In this document: piece by piece, positions 1-6,110 of the stretch
How positions within the stretch are numbered: position 1 is the first letter of the stretch
Layout: each line of letters begins with the position of its first letter
Origin: Gemmataceae bacterium
Lineage (GTDB): Bacteria > Planctomycetota > Planctomycetia > Gemmatales > Gemmataceae
DNA: 12,838 nt
Reading direction: 5' to 3'
Assembly: GCA_947474875.1 (NCBI GenBank)
Contig: CANJKY010000025.1
Location: 1 to 12,838 of the forward strand
The notes under the pieces: model-generated
What the model saw: the letters and a program-made list of their open reading frames with translations, nothing else
The model's database searches: none
What the model was told of the DNA's origin: nothing
Program-made: the position numbers and the translations under genes

Positions 1-837
1 CAGTTCGCGGGAAAGCCGACGGATAGCTATCCGTCGGCTTGGGGCGGGGCGGATCCTCACGCTCTCGAACCGCTCACCCGAGCCAGTACCGCACGCACCG
101 CAGCCATCCTCCTCGACCAATACCACGGCGCATTCACCCGGGCTGTTCATTCGATCTTGGCGAACCTGCCGCACTCCCGCGACGACCTAGCTCGCCTCGC
201 GGCCCTGGCCCCGGTCGGGCGGCATCTGGTTGAGCCGTGGCGGGTGGTGGTAGCCGGCCCGCCGAACGTCGGCAAAAGCTCGCTCATCAACGCCCTGGCC
301 GGGTATCAGCGGAGCGTGGTCGCGCCGGTCGCCGGCACTACCCGCGACGTGGTGACGGTGCGGATCGCCGCCGACGGCTGGCCGATCGAGTTGTCCGACA
401 CCGCTGGGTTGCGGGAATCGTCCGAGTTGCTCGAATCAGCGGGGATCGAGTTGGCGAAGCGAGAACTGGCGGCGGCGGACGTGGTCGTGTGGGTGATGGA
501 CACCACGAACGCACATCCGGAGTGGCCGGCGGACCACCTCCGCGGGCCGAATCTGGTTGTTGTTCATAGCAAGTGTGACCAGCCGACAGCGTGGTCGGCG
601 AACGACCTCGGGGATGTCAGGGGGGTATTGCGGGTATCGGCTGTGACCGGCGAAGGTGTACCGGCTTTGTTGGGAGAAATCGTCCGCCGGTGCGTACCGG
701 TTGCCCCGCTCGACGGCGAGGCCGTGCCGTTCACCCCGGCCCTGGCGGACAAGATCGAGCAGGCCCATACGGCCCTCACCGCCGGCAACACCGACACCGC
801 CCGCCAACTCCTCGGCGACTGCCTCGCGGTGTCGTAA
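1..837 (+). CDS. MnmE/TrmE-like GTPase, C-terminal part (5' end outside window)
   Basis: This is the C-terminal part of a TrmE-type GTPase. The reading frame is open from base 1, and no ATG, GTG or TTG occurs in frame before the TTG at 157. The segment before 157 (ARTAAILLDQYHGAF-like, about 85-140) looks conserved in planctomycete MnmE-like proteins as I remember them, so I infer that the gene begins upstream of the window. G-domain motifs are visible: G1 GPPNVGKSS (256-282), G2 GTTRD (334-348), G3 DTAG (397-408), a G4 that reads SKCD instead of NKxD (568-579), and a G5-like VSAVTGEG. The protein ends LLGDCLAVS and lacks the C-terminal FCxGK motif that canonical MnmE uses in tRNA wobble-uridine modification. 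The region between the conserved N-terminal segment and G1 is also much shorter than the usual MnmE helical domain. It is therefore a divergent paralogue, and its substrate is uncertain. A 28-bp palindrome lies inside the frame at 13-40. Confidence 0.82.
   Translation, partial: QFAGKPTDSYPSAWGGADPHALEPLTRASTARTAAILLDQYHGAFTRAVHSILANLPHSRDDLARLAALAPVGRHLVEPWRVVVAGPPNVGKSSLINALAGYQRSVVAPVAGTTRDVVTVRIAADGWPIELSDTAGLRESSELLESAGIELAKRELAAADVVVWVMDTTNAHPEWPADHLRGPNLVVVHSKCDQPTAWSANDLGDVRGVLRVSAVTGEGVPALLGEIVRRCVPVAPLDGEAVPFTPALADKIEQAHTALTAGNTDTARQLLGDCLAVS
13..40. repeat. 28-bp perfect palindrome with ATAGCTAT core, inside the GTPase frame
   Basis: Bases 13-40 are perfectly self-complementary around a centre between 26 and 27. 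The inner 24 bp consist of arms GCCGACGG and CCGTCGGC around the core ATAGCTAT, with one further AA/TT pair set outside. In the frame that leads into the GTPase it reads K-P-T-D-S-Y-P-S-A without a stop. There is no T-tract on either side, so a rho-independent terminator is less convincing here than for the related palindrome at 7725-7748, which shares the same eight-base core. Confidence 0.85.
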
Positions 838-863
838 CGCTCGTTCCGGTTCCGGTGTCGGAT

Positions 864-885
864 TCCGTCGCATCCCGCCGACGGA
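864..885 (+). terminator. Short hairpin after the GTPase gene (possible terminator)
   Basis: TCCGTCG (864-870) can pair with CGACGGA (879-885) across an 8-base loop. It lies 26 bp after the GTPase stop codon, in the 121-bp gap before the esterase gene. No run of T follows, so a termination role is only a guess from position. Confidence 0.25.
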
Positions 886-958
886 CGACTCAGACCTGCC
901 GGGCCGGGAGTCCGATCCTGAATTGGTTGCCGCACGATACGGAAAGGACGCCCGCCGC

Positions 959-2077
959 ATGTCTCGTGCCGCGCTGATCGGGGTGTTCATGCTCCTTCTC
1001 GGAGTAGAATCCGCTCACGCTGCCCTGCCGCTGATGAACCTGTTCCGGTGGGGCGAGATCGACCGCCTCAACCACACTCTGTCCGGCCGGTTGCTCGATT
1101 TCTCCGACGACCACGGCCGGGATCATCGGTTCTACTCGCCCGCCCTCGACCGGCGGATGTCGGTGTACGTGTACCTGCCTCCGGGGTACGACGGGACGAC
1201 GAAGTTCCCGCTACTGCTGTGGCTGCACGGGGCGAACCAGACCCAGCGGGGGCTGCTGCCGATCGTGCCGCTGTTCGACGCCGCCATCCGCGACGGCCGC
1301 CTGCCGCCGATGGTGATCGTCGCCCCGGACGGCAGCCGCACCGGCCGCGACACCCCGTTCCGCGGCGGCAGCTTCTACCTGAACTCGAAGGCCGGGAACT
1401 ACGAGGACTATATCATCCACGACCTGATGCCGTGGGTGATGACCAACTTCGCCGTCCGGCCGGAGCGGGAGGCGCACGTCATCGCCGGGGCGAGTATGGG
1501 CGGCGGGGCGGCGTTCAACCTGGCGTTCAAGCACAAGCAACTGTTCCGTCTGGTGGGCGGCATCTACCCGCCGCTCGACCTGCGGTGGCAGGACTGCCAC
1601 GGCAACTACCAGGGGAACTACCGGCCGGACTGCGTGGGCGTGCGGGACCAGTTCCCGCCGTTCAAGGTGGTCGCCCGGTACTACGGGTTCGTCGTGGTGC
1701 GGCAGCGGCGGCTGATCGGGCCGATCGCCGGCCGCGGGCTGACAGCGGTGCGGTTCATCGCCCGCGAGAACCCGATCGAGATGCTCGACCCGTTCGCCGT
1801 CCGGCCGGACGAGTTCGACTTCTTCATCGGGTACGGCACGAAGGACGAGTTCAACATCGACGCCCAGGTGGAACACTTCGTGGACGTGGCCGCCGCCCGC
1901 GGCATCTACCCGACCGTCGTTCGGCACGAGGGCGGGCACCACACGGTGAAAGACGGGCTGAAGCTATTTCCCGCGTTCTGCGAGTGGCTGAACCCGCGGT
2001 TGGCCCCATGGGCGCCCGTCACGCCGGCCGCCTCGCTGTGCCCCGGCCCCGCCGTTCGTACACTGCGGATCAGGTGA
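959..2077 (+). CDS. Secreted esterase, alpha/beta-hydrolase (esterase D / feruloyl-esterase-like)
   Basis: This is a 372-residue hydrolase of the putative-esterase (PF00756-like) alpha/beta fold. Residues 1-21 form a signal peptide (hydrophobic IGVFMLLLGV, likely cleavage after AHA), so it acts outside the cytoplasm. The core shows MSVYVYLPPGYDG, then PLLLWLHGA (strand plus oxyanion region), the nucleophile elbow GASMGG with Ser179, a probable acid Asp296 in YGTKDEF, and His327 or His328 in GGHHTVKD. The ATG at 959 is preferred because it opens directly onto the signal peptide and follows GGAAAGGA (941-948) with a 10-base spacer. The frame is open further upstream, but that sequence does not look like protein. 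The next gene starts 20 bp downstream, so co-transcription is likely. The substrate cannot be read from the sequence; acetyl- or feruloyl-esters of polysaccharides are possible. Confidence 0.85.
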   Translation: MSRAALIGVFMLLLGVESAHAALPLMNLFRWGEIDRLNHTLSGRLLDFSDDHGRDHRFYSPALDRRMSVYVYLPPGYDGTTKFPLLLWLHGANQTQRGLLPIVPLFDAAIRDGRLPPMVIVAPDGSRTGRDTPFRGGSFYLNSKAGNYEDYIIHDLMPWVMTNFAVRPEREAHVIAGASMGGGAAFNLAFKHKQLFRLVGGIYPPLDLRWQDCHGNYQGNYRPDCVGVRDQFPPFKVVARYYGFVVVRQRRLIGPIAGRGLTAVRFIARENPIEMLDPFAVRPDEFDFFIGYGTKDEFNIDAQVEHFVDVAAARGIYPTVVRHEGGHHTVKDGLKLFPAFCEWLNPRLAPWAPVTPAASLCPGPAVRTLRIR

Positions 2078-2097
2078 CGACCACACGGGGGCTTCCG

Positions 2098-2955
2098 ATG
2101 CGACTGGCGAAGGTGCGGTACGGGTCCGGCGAGACGGGGGTGGTGCGGGTGGACGGCGGGGACGCCGTGCCGCTCGAACTCGGGCTGATCGACGGCATCG
2201 ACACCCTGGCCGACGTGCTGGCCGCGTCCGACCCGGTCGGGTTGGTCGACGAGTTGGCGATCCCGGCGGCCGCCCGCCCGCTGGCCTCGCTCAAACTACT
2301 CGCCCCGGTCGATCGTCAGGAGGTGTGGGCCGCCGGGGTGACGTACAAGCGGAGCAAGGTGGCCCGCGAGGAGGAGTCAGCCGGAGCCGCCCAGTTCTAC
2401 GACAAGGTGTACTCCGCCCCGCGGCCGGAACTGTTCCTGAAGGCCACCCCGGAGCGGGTGGTCCACCCCGGTGGGCCGATCCGGGTGCGAAAGGACAGCA
2501 AGTGGAACGTGCCCGAGCCGGAACTAACGCTGGTCATCTCCCCGGACCTGCGGGTGGTCGGGTACACCATCGGCAACGACGTGAGCAGCCGGGACATCGA
2601 GGGCGAGAACCCGCTGTATCTGCCGCAGGCGAAGGTGTACGACGGGGCGTGTGCGGTCGGCCCGGTGGTGGTGCTGGCGAAGGCCCTGCCGAAGCTGACC
2701 GAGGCCGAGATCCGGTTGGTCATCCGCCGCGGCGGCAACGTGGCGTTCGACGGTGCCACCAGCGTGATGCAGATGGCCCGCACGCCGGAAGACCTGGTGA
2801 GTTGGCTGGGCCGGGAGAACCGCTTCCCGGCCGGCGCGCTGCTGCTCACCGGCACCGGCATCGTCCCGCCGGACGAGTTCAGCCTCGCCCCCGGCGACCT
2901 GGTCGAGATCAGCATCACCGGCATTGGCACGCTCAGTAACCCGGTCGGGTGGTAA
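2098..2955 (+). CDS. Fumarylacetoacetate hydrolase family protein, similar to 2-keto-3-deoxy-D-arabinonate dehydratase
   Basis: This is a 285-residue cytoplasmic enzyme of the FAH fold. An N-terminal domain (about 1-75) precedes the catalytic domain (about 78-285), which begins WAAGVTYKRSK. Metal ligands are recognisable as Glu140 and Glu142 in PEPEL and Asp161 in GNDVSSRD, and Lys179 follows in LPQAKVYDG. From memory, the Sulfolobus 2-keto-3-deoxy-D-arabinonate dehydratase uses Glu143, Glu145, Asp164 and Lys182, so the spacing is identical. This argues for a sugar-acid dehydratase of that type rather than a C-C bond hydrolase, although the FAH family is versatile. The ATG at 2098 lies 20 bp after the esterase stop, with only a weak G-rich site before it, and the ORF ends 28 bp before the next gene. 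Placement between two secreted-type enzymes suggests that they work on one substrate class, which is inference. Confidence 0.85.
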   Translation: MRLAKVRYGSGETGVVRVDGGDAVPLELGLIDGIDTLADVLAASDPVGLVDELAIPAAARPLASLKLLAPVDRQEVWAAGVTYKRSKVAREEESAGAAQFYDKVYSAPRPELFLKATPERVVHPGGPIRVRKDSKWNVPEPELTLVISPDLRVVGYTIGNDVSSRDIEGENPLYLPQAKVYDGACAVGPVVVLAKALPKLTEAEIRLVIRRGGNVAFDGATSVMQMARTPEDLVSWLGRENRFPAGALLLTGTGIVPPDEFSLAPGDLVEISITGIGTLSNPVGW

Positions 2956-2983
2956 CAGGCCGCCCGCCCCGCGAGCCACGAAG

Positions 2984-5104
2984 ATGAACCGCACCCCCGC
3001 ACTGTCCGTCACGCGGTTGGAATCCCGCGAGGTGCCCGCCGTGATCGCGGTCGGCTCCGAGATCGGCAGCCCGACCACCGCGGCGCTGGTCGATCCGGTC
3101 ACTGGCGTCACCCGGCTGTCGGCCACCCCGTTCGGCGGGTTCGCCGGCGGGGCGAGTGTGGCGTGCGGCGACGTGACCGGCGACCGGGTACCGGATCTGA
3201 TCGCGGCGGCGCGGACGGGCGGCGGCCCGCGGGTGGTGGTGCTGGACGGGGTGAACGGGGCGGAGGTGCGGAGTTTCTTCGCGTTCGACCCGACCTTCAC
3301 CGGCGGGGTGGCGGTCGCGTGCGGGGACGTGAACGACGACGGCATCGCCGACATCATCACGGCGGCACTGGCCGGCGGCGGCCCGCACGTGAAGGTGTTC
3401 GACGGGGCGTCCGGGAAGGTGTTGCTCTCGTTCTTCGCCTACGACGCCGGGTTCTCCGGCGGGGTCAGCCTCGCCGCCGCCGACGTGACCGGGGACAACC
3501 GGGCGGACATCATCACCGGTGCCGGGGCGGGTGGGGCGCCACACATCAAGGTGTTCGACGGCGCGACCGGGAAGGAAATCCTCAGCACGTTCGCCTACGA
3601 CCGCGGGTTCACCGGCGGGGTGAACGTGGCCGCCGGCGACTTCGACGCGGACGGGCGGGCGGATGTGCTCACCGGTGCCGGGATCGGCGGCGGGCCACAC
3701 GTCCGCTGCTTCCGCCCCGACGGCACCGTCATGGAAGATGCGATGGTCGGCGACCCGACCTCCACCACCGGCGTGCGGGTCGGGTGTGTACCAGGCGGTA
3801 CGACCGGCGACCAACTGATCGCCGTCGTCCCGGGTTCCTCGACGGTCACGGTATACGACAGGGTGGGCGGGAAGGCGGTGGCGACGCACGCGCTGCTGCC
3901 CGGCGGGTCGAACCTGTCGGCGGCCGACGCGATCAACGTGAACCCGGTCATCACCTGGAACGACCTCGCCCTCCGTGCCATTCGCACCGACCGCACACCG
4001 CCGCCGAAGGCCGCCCGCGCCCTGGCCATCGTCAGCACGGCCGTGTTCGACGCGGTGAACGCCATCGACAAGAAGTACACGCCGTACTTGGCTCAACCTG
4101 CCGCCCCGGCTGGGGCGTCGGCCGAGGCCGCCGCCATCGCCGCCGCCCACAAGACGCTGGTCGCCCTGTACCCGGCGCAGGCGGCCCAGTTCGACGCCGC
4201 GTACACCGCCCAGTTGGCAGTGCTGCCGGAGGCAGGCAAAGCGGACGGCCTGGCGGTGGGCGAGACGGCCGCGGCGCTCATGCTGGCGAACCGCACGGGC
4301 GACCTGCCGGCCACCCCGCCGTACACCCCCGGCACCAACCCAGGCGAGTGGCGGCCGACGCCGCCGGCGAACGCCGCGTTCGTCCTCCCCGGCTGGGGCC
4401 AACTGAAGCCGTTCACCCTGACCAGTGGCGACCAGTTCCGCCCGGCCGCCCCGCCCGCCCTGACCGACGCCGCGTACACCACCGCGTTCAACGAGGTGAA
4501 AGACCTGGGCAGCAAGACCAGCACCGCCCGCACCGCCGACCAGACGCAGATCGCCCTGTTCTGGGCGGCCGGCGCCGCCACCGACACTCCGCCGGGAATG
4601 AACAACCGCATCGCCCAGGGGGTCGTCGGGCGGAAGCACCTGTCGCTTGTGGAGTCGGCCCGCGTATTCGCCCTGCTCAACCTGGCCGAGGCGGACGCCG
4701 GCGTCACCGCGTGGGACGCCAAGCGGCAGTTCAACTACTGGCGGCCGATCACCGCCATCCGCGAGGCCGGCACCGACGGCAATCCGGATACCGCCGCCGA
4801 GCCGGCCTGGACGCCGCTCCTCGGCACCCCGGCGTTCCCGTCGTACACGTCCGGGCACAGCACATTCAGTGCGGCCGGTGCGGCGGTGCTCACCGCCTTG
4901 TTCGGCGACATGCCGTTCACTACCTGGTCGCCGGATCTGCCGGGGGTGACGCGGTCGTTCAGCAGTTTCACCGCTGCAGCGCAGGAAGCCGGCATGAGCC
5001 GCATCTACGGCGGCATCCACTACCAGTTCGACAACCAGGCGGGGCTGAGTACCGGTAAAGAGGTGGGTGATCAGGTGGTGGCGGAGTTCCTGAAACCGGT
5101 GTGA
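2984..5104 (+). CDS. FG-GAP-like beta-propeller fused to vanadium-dependent haloperoxidase-type domain
   Basis: This is a 706-residue two-domain protein. Residues 8-20 read SVTRLESREVPAV, the N-terminal signature common on Gemmata-type surface proteins. No classical hydrophobic signal peptide is present. Residues about 20-312 form FG-GAP/VCBS-like repeats with an exact 52-residue period and loops such as DVNDDGIAD and DFDADGRAD that resemble calcium-binding sites. Residues about 325-706 form a PAP2/vanadium chloroperoxidase-type domain. Lys580 and Arg587 (KRQFNYWRP), Ser623-Gly624-His625 (PSYTSGHS), and Arg673 and His679 (SRIYGGIH) match the vanadate-binding set of fungal chloroperoxidase (Lys353, Arg360, Ser402-Gly403-His404, Arg490, His496). 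The 7- and 6-residue spacings within the Lys-Arg and Arg-His pairs are the same. Halide oxidation or a phosphatase-like activity are both possible. The ATG at 2984 is chosen because the signature motif follows it directly. It is the last gene of a three-gene plus-strand run. Confidence 0.88.
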   Translation: MNRTPALSVTRLESREVPAVIAVGSEIGSPTTAALVDPVTGVTRLSATPFGGFAGGASVACGDVTGDRVPDLIAAARTGGGPRVVVLDGVNGAEVRSFFAFDPTFTGGVAVACGDVNDDGIADIITAALAGGGPHVKVFDGASGKVLLSFFAYDAGFSGGVSLAAADVTGDNRADIITGAGAGGAPHIKVFDGATGKEILSTFAYDRGFTGGVNVAAGDFDADGRADVLTGAGIGGGPHVRCFRPDGTVMEDAMVGDPTSTTGVRVGCVPGGTTGDQLIAVVPGSSTVTVYDRVGGKAVATHALLPGGSNLSAADAINVNPVITWNDLALRAIRTDRTPPPKAARALAIVSTAVFDAVNAIDKKYTPYLAQPAAPAGASAEAAAIAAAHKTLVALYPAQAAQFDAAYTAQLAVLPEAGKADGLAVGETAAALMLANRTGDLPATPPYTPGTNPGEWRPTPPANAAFVLPGWGQLKPFTLTSGDQFRPAAPPALTDAAYTTAFNEVKDLGSKTSTARTADQTQIALFWAAGAATDTPPGMNNRIAQGVVGRKHLSLVESARVFALLNLAEADAGVTAWDAKRQFNYWRPITAIREAGTDGNPDTAAEPAWTPLLGTPAFPSYTSGHSTFSAAGAAVLTALFGDMPFTTWSPDLPGVTRSFSSFTAAAQEAGMSRIYGGIHYQFDNQAGLSTGKEVGDQVVAEFLKPV
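3140..3919 (+). repeat. Five tandem 156-bp (52-codon) repeats encoding propeller blades
   Basis: The motif F(A/T/S)GG recurs at 3140, 3296, 3452 and 3608, exactly 156 bp apart. A degenerate fifth copy (TTGVRVGCV) keeps the phase at 3764. Each unit reads roughly FxGGVxVAxGDVxxDxxAD, then I(I/L)(T/A)A, then GGGPHVKVFDG, then GKxxxSFFAYD. A half-unit (VIAVGSEIGSPTTAALVDPVTG) precedes the first full copy, as expected when a propeller closes by pairing N- and C-terminal strands. The borders are approximate. Confidence 0.85.
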
Positions 5105-5118
5105 GGCGTTTCGAAGGC

Positions 5119-5145
5119 GAGCGGCCGGACTGATCACGGCTGCTC
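5119..5145. terminator. Hairpin between convergent genes (possible bidirectional terminator)
   Basis: GAGCGGCCG (5119-5127) pairs with CGGCTGCTC (5137-5145) across a 9-base loop, with one G-U wobble in the plus-strand RNA. It fills most of the 39-bp space between the stop codons of the haloperoxidase-type gene and the minus-strand membrane protein. No clear T-tract is present on either side. Confidence 0.4.
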
Positions 5146-5527
5146 ACTTGAGCACCGGTCGCACAACCCACCACGCGGTGGCGAGGACGAACCCGTCGAA
5201 CGCCAGGTGGAACGGCGCCACCCAGACGGCGTGCGGGGCCATCGCCGCGAACGCCAGCTTGTCGGCCATGTCCGGTTCGCCCCGCAGGGCGAACTTGAGG
5301 GCGTCCTCTAGCGACGCCCACTGCTTCAGCACATGCAGCATGCCCAGCAGGTGGGTGACGGCGAAGAACCCGAACGCCGCCCGGACCGCCAGCCCGACCC
5401 GCGGGTATGGCCGGAGGAAGGCGGACGCGACCAGCACCCCGACTCCCGCCAACATCAGCACATTCCACCCGGCGAAGATGAAATCGGACTTCCGGGCGAT
5501 CTCGGCGAGCAGGGCGTCGGCGGTCAT
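5144..5527 (-). CDS. Small membrane protein, three predicted transmembrane segments
   Basis: I do not recognise this family. The 127-residue protein has hydrophobic stretches at about 16-38 (FIFAGWNVLMLAGVGVLV...), 44-67 (VGLAVRAAFGFFAVTHLLGM...) and 92-122 (a long APHAVWVAPFHLAF... segment that may be one or two helices). Several histidines (residues 59, 65, 99 and 107) and tryptophans sit in or beside the membrane segments. A hydrophilic stretch lies between the second and third segments. The ATG at 5527 is preferred to a GTG at 5605: the 26 extra residues of the longer form are polar and low in information, and the longer form would overlap the preceding lipoprotein gene. The gene is likely co-transcribed with that lipoprotein gene, whose stop is 68 bp upstream. 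Confidence 0.6.
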   Translation of the reverse strand: MTADALLAEIARKSDFIFAGWNVLMLAGVGVLVASAFLRPYPRVGLAVRAAFGFFAVTHLLGMLHVLKQWASLEDALKFALRGEPDMADKLAFAAMAPHAVWVAPFHLAFDGFVLATAWWVVRPVLK

Positions 5528-5595
5528 CGGGTGTTTCCGGGTATTGGTATCGGTGCCACTGTTGTAGGTCGAACCGAAGCAGGTATGCGGGCGGC

Positions 5596-5748
5596 TCAGT
5601 TGCACCCGACTTCCAACTTGTAGTTGACCTGCTTCACGTCCGGCCCGTAAGTGCCCTCAACGGTCAGCTTCGCCTTCGGCTGGAACACCTGGCAGGCCGG
5701 TGTCGTCAGGAGTATGACTGCGGCCAAGAGTAGGGTGAGTCGTTTCAT
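5596..5748 (-). CDS. Small lipoprotein, 50 residues
   Basis: This short gene encodes a 50-residue precursor. It has a basic start (MKR), a hydrophobic core LTLLLAAVILL and a lipobox-like TTPAC with Cys19. About 31 residues of mature, mostly polar protein then follow, ending in VNYKLEVGCN. Cleavage before Cys19 and lipid attachment would anchor it to a membrane. The ATG at 5748 is well supported by GGGAGGG (minus strand, 5754-5760) five bases upstream, one of the clearest ribosome binding sites in the window. The mature part resembles no family I know. It is the first gene of a minus-strand pair with the membrane protein at 5144-5527. The frame is open upstream of this ATG, but that stretch is Arg/Pro/Gly-rich and looks non-coding. 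Confidence 0.7.
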   Translation of the reverse strand: MKRLTLLLAAVILLTTPACQVFQPKAKLTVEGTYGPDVKQVNYKLEVGCN

Positions 5749-5753
5749 GGGAT

Positions 5754-5760
5754 CCCTCCC
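5754..5760 (-). promoter_or_regulatory. Ribosome binding site of the small lipoprotein gene
   Basis: On the minus strand this reads GGGAGGG, five bases before the ATG at 5748. It decides the start of the 50-residue lipoprotein over the longer open frame. Confidence 0.7.
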
Positions 5761-5991
5761 GTTTGGTGAGCGCCCCCGATCGGTCGCCCATGCCAGACCG
5801 GGTTTGCAACTCGAACGCCAGAGGTGCCTGATGCGGTCTCCGCCACATCTGCGGGGACGAGGACGCCGGGATCGGCGGCCGGCTCCGGTTCGCGGATTTG
5901 TCACTAACCCCTGCACTTGCAACGACATCGGCAGGGGTAATTTACTCAAGTCCGGGGCGACAACTGCCGACCCCGGTGTCCGCAAAAAACT

Positions 5992-6004
5992 CCGGAAATT
6001 CCGG
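5992..6004. promoter_or_regulatory. Short dyad CCGGAA-A-TTCCGG (possible operator)
   Basis: A 6-1-6 inverted repeat lies about 107 bp before the glycosyltransferase start, in the divergent intergenic region. Size and symmetry fit a dimeric repressor site, but nothing identifies a regulator. Confidence 0.25.
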
Positions 6005-6110
6005 CGAGGCATTTCGGGATGACAACACTCTGCCCGCCGGCTTCCGGGCGACGTAAGCAGGTCGATGCCCGTCGAACGACGAGTGACGGGCCGCGGACTA
6101 CAACAGCCGG

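Larger units (their letters stand above)
5749..6110. other. Divergent intergenic region with inverted repeats
   Basis: About 360 bp without a convincing gene separates the minus-strand lipoprotein gene from the plus-strand glycosyltransferase, so promoters for both must lie here or nearby. Visible structure: ACCCCTGC (5907-5914) pairs with GCAGGGGT (5931-5938); CCGGGG (5952-5957) pairs with CCCCGG (5971-5976); and CCGGAA-A-TTCCGG (5992-6004) is a short operator-like dyad. The least GC-rich stretch (about 5935-5950) includes TAATTT, with TTGCAA 15 bases upstream, a weak sigma-70-like promoter candidate for the plus strand. Short open frames across the region lack protein-like composition. Confidence 0.4.

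Noticed and set aside
157..159. TTG as the start codon of the GTPase
   Set aside because: Conserved-looking protein (TAAILLDQYHGAF) lies upstream in the same frame, so the gene very probably starts outside the window.
656..958. Upstream extension of the esterase frame
   Set aside because: It overlaps the GTPase gene in another frame and encodes Arg/Pro/Ser-rich sequence; the signal peptide begins at 959 after a ribosome site.
2933..5137. Long minus-strand open frame (734 codons) antisense to the haloperoxidase-type gene
   Set aside because: Its translation is Arg/Gly/Val-rich without domains, while the plus strand encodes clear motifs. Long antisense frames are expected in very GC-rich genes.
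5749..6012. N-terminal extension of the lipoprotein frame, and an opposing plus-strand frame at 5651-6022
   Set aside because: Neither has protein-like composition, and the ATG at 5748 has a strong ribosome site and a signal sequence.
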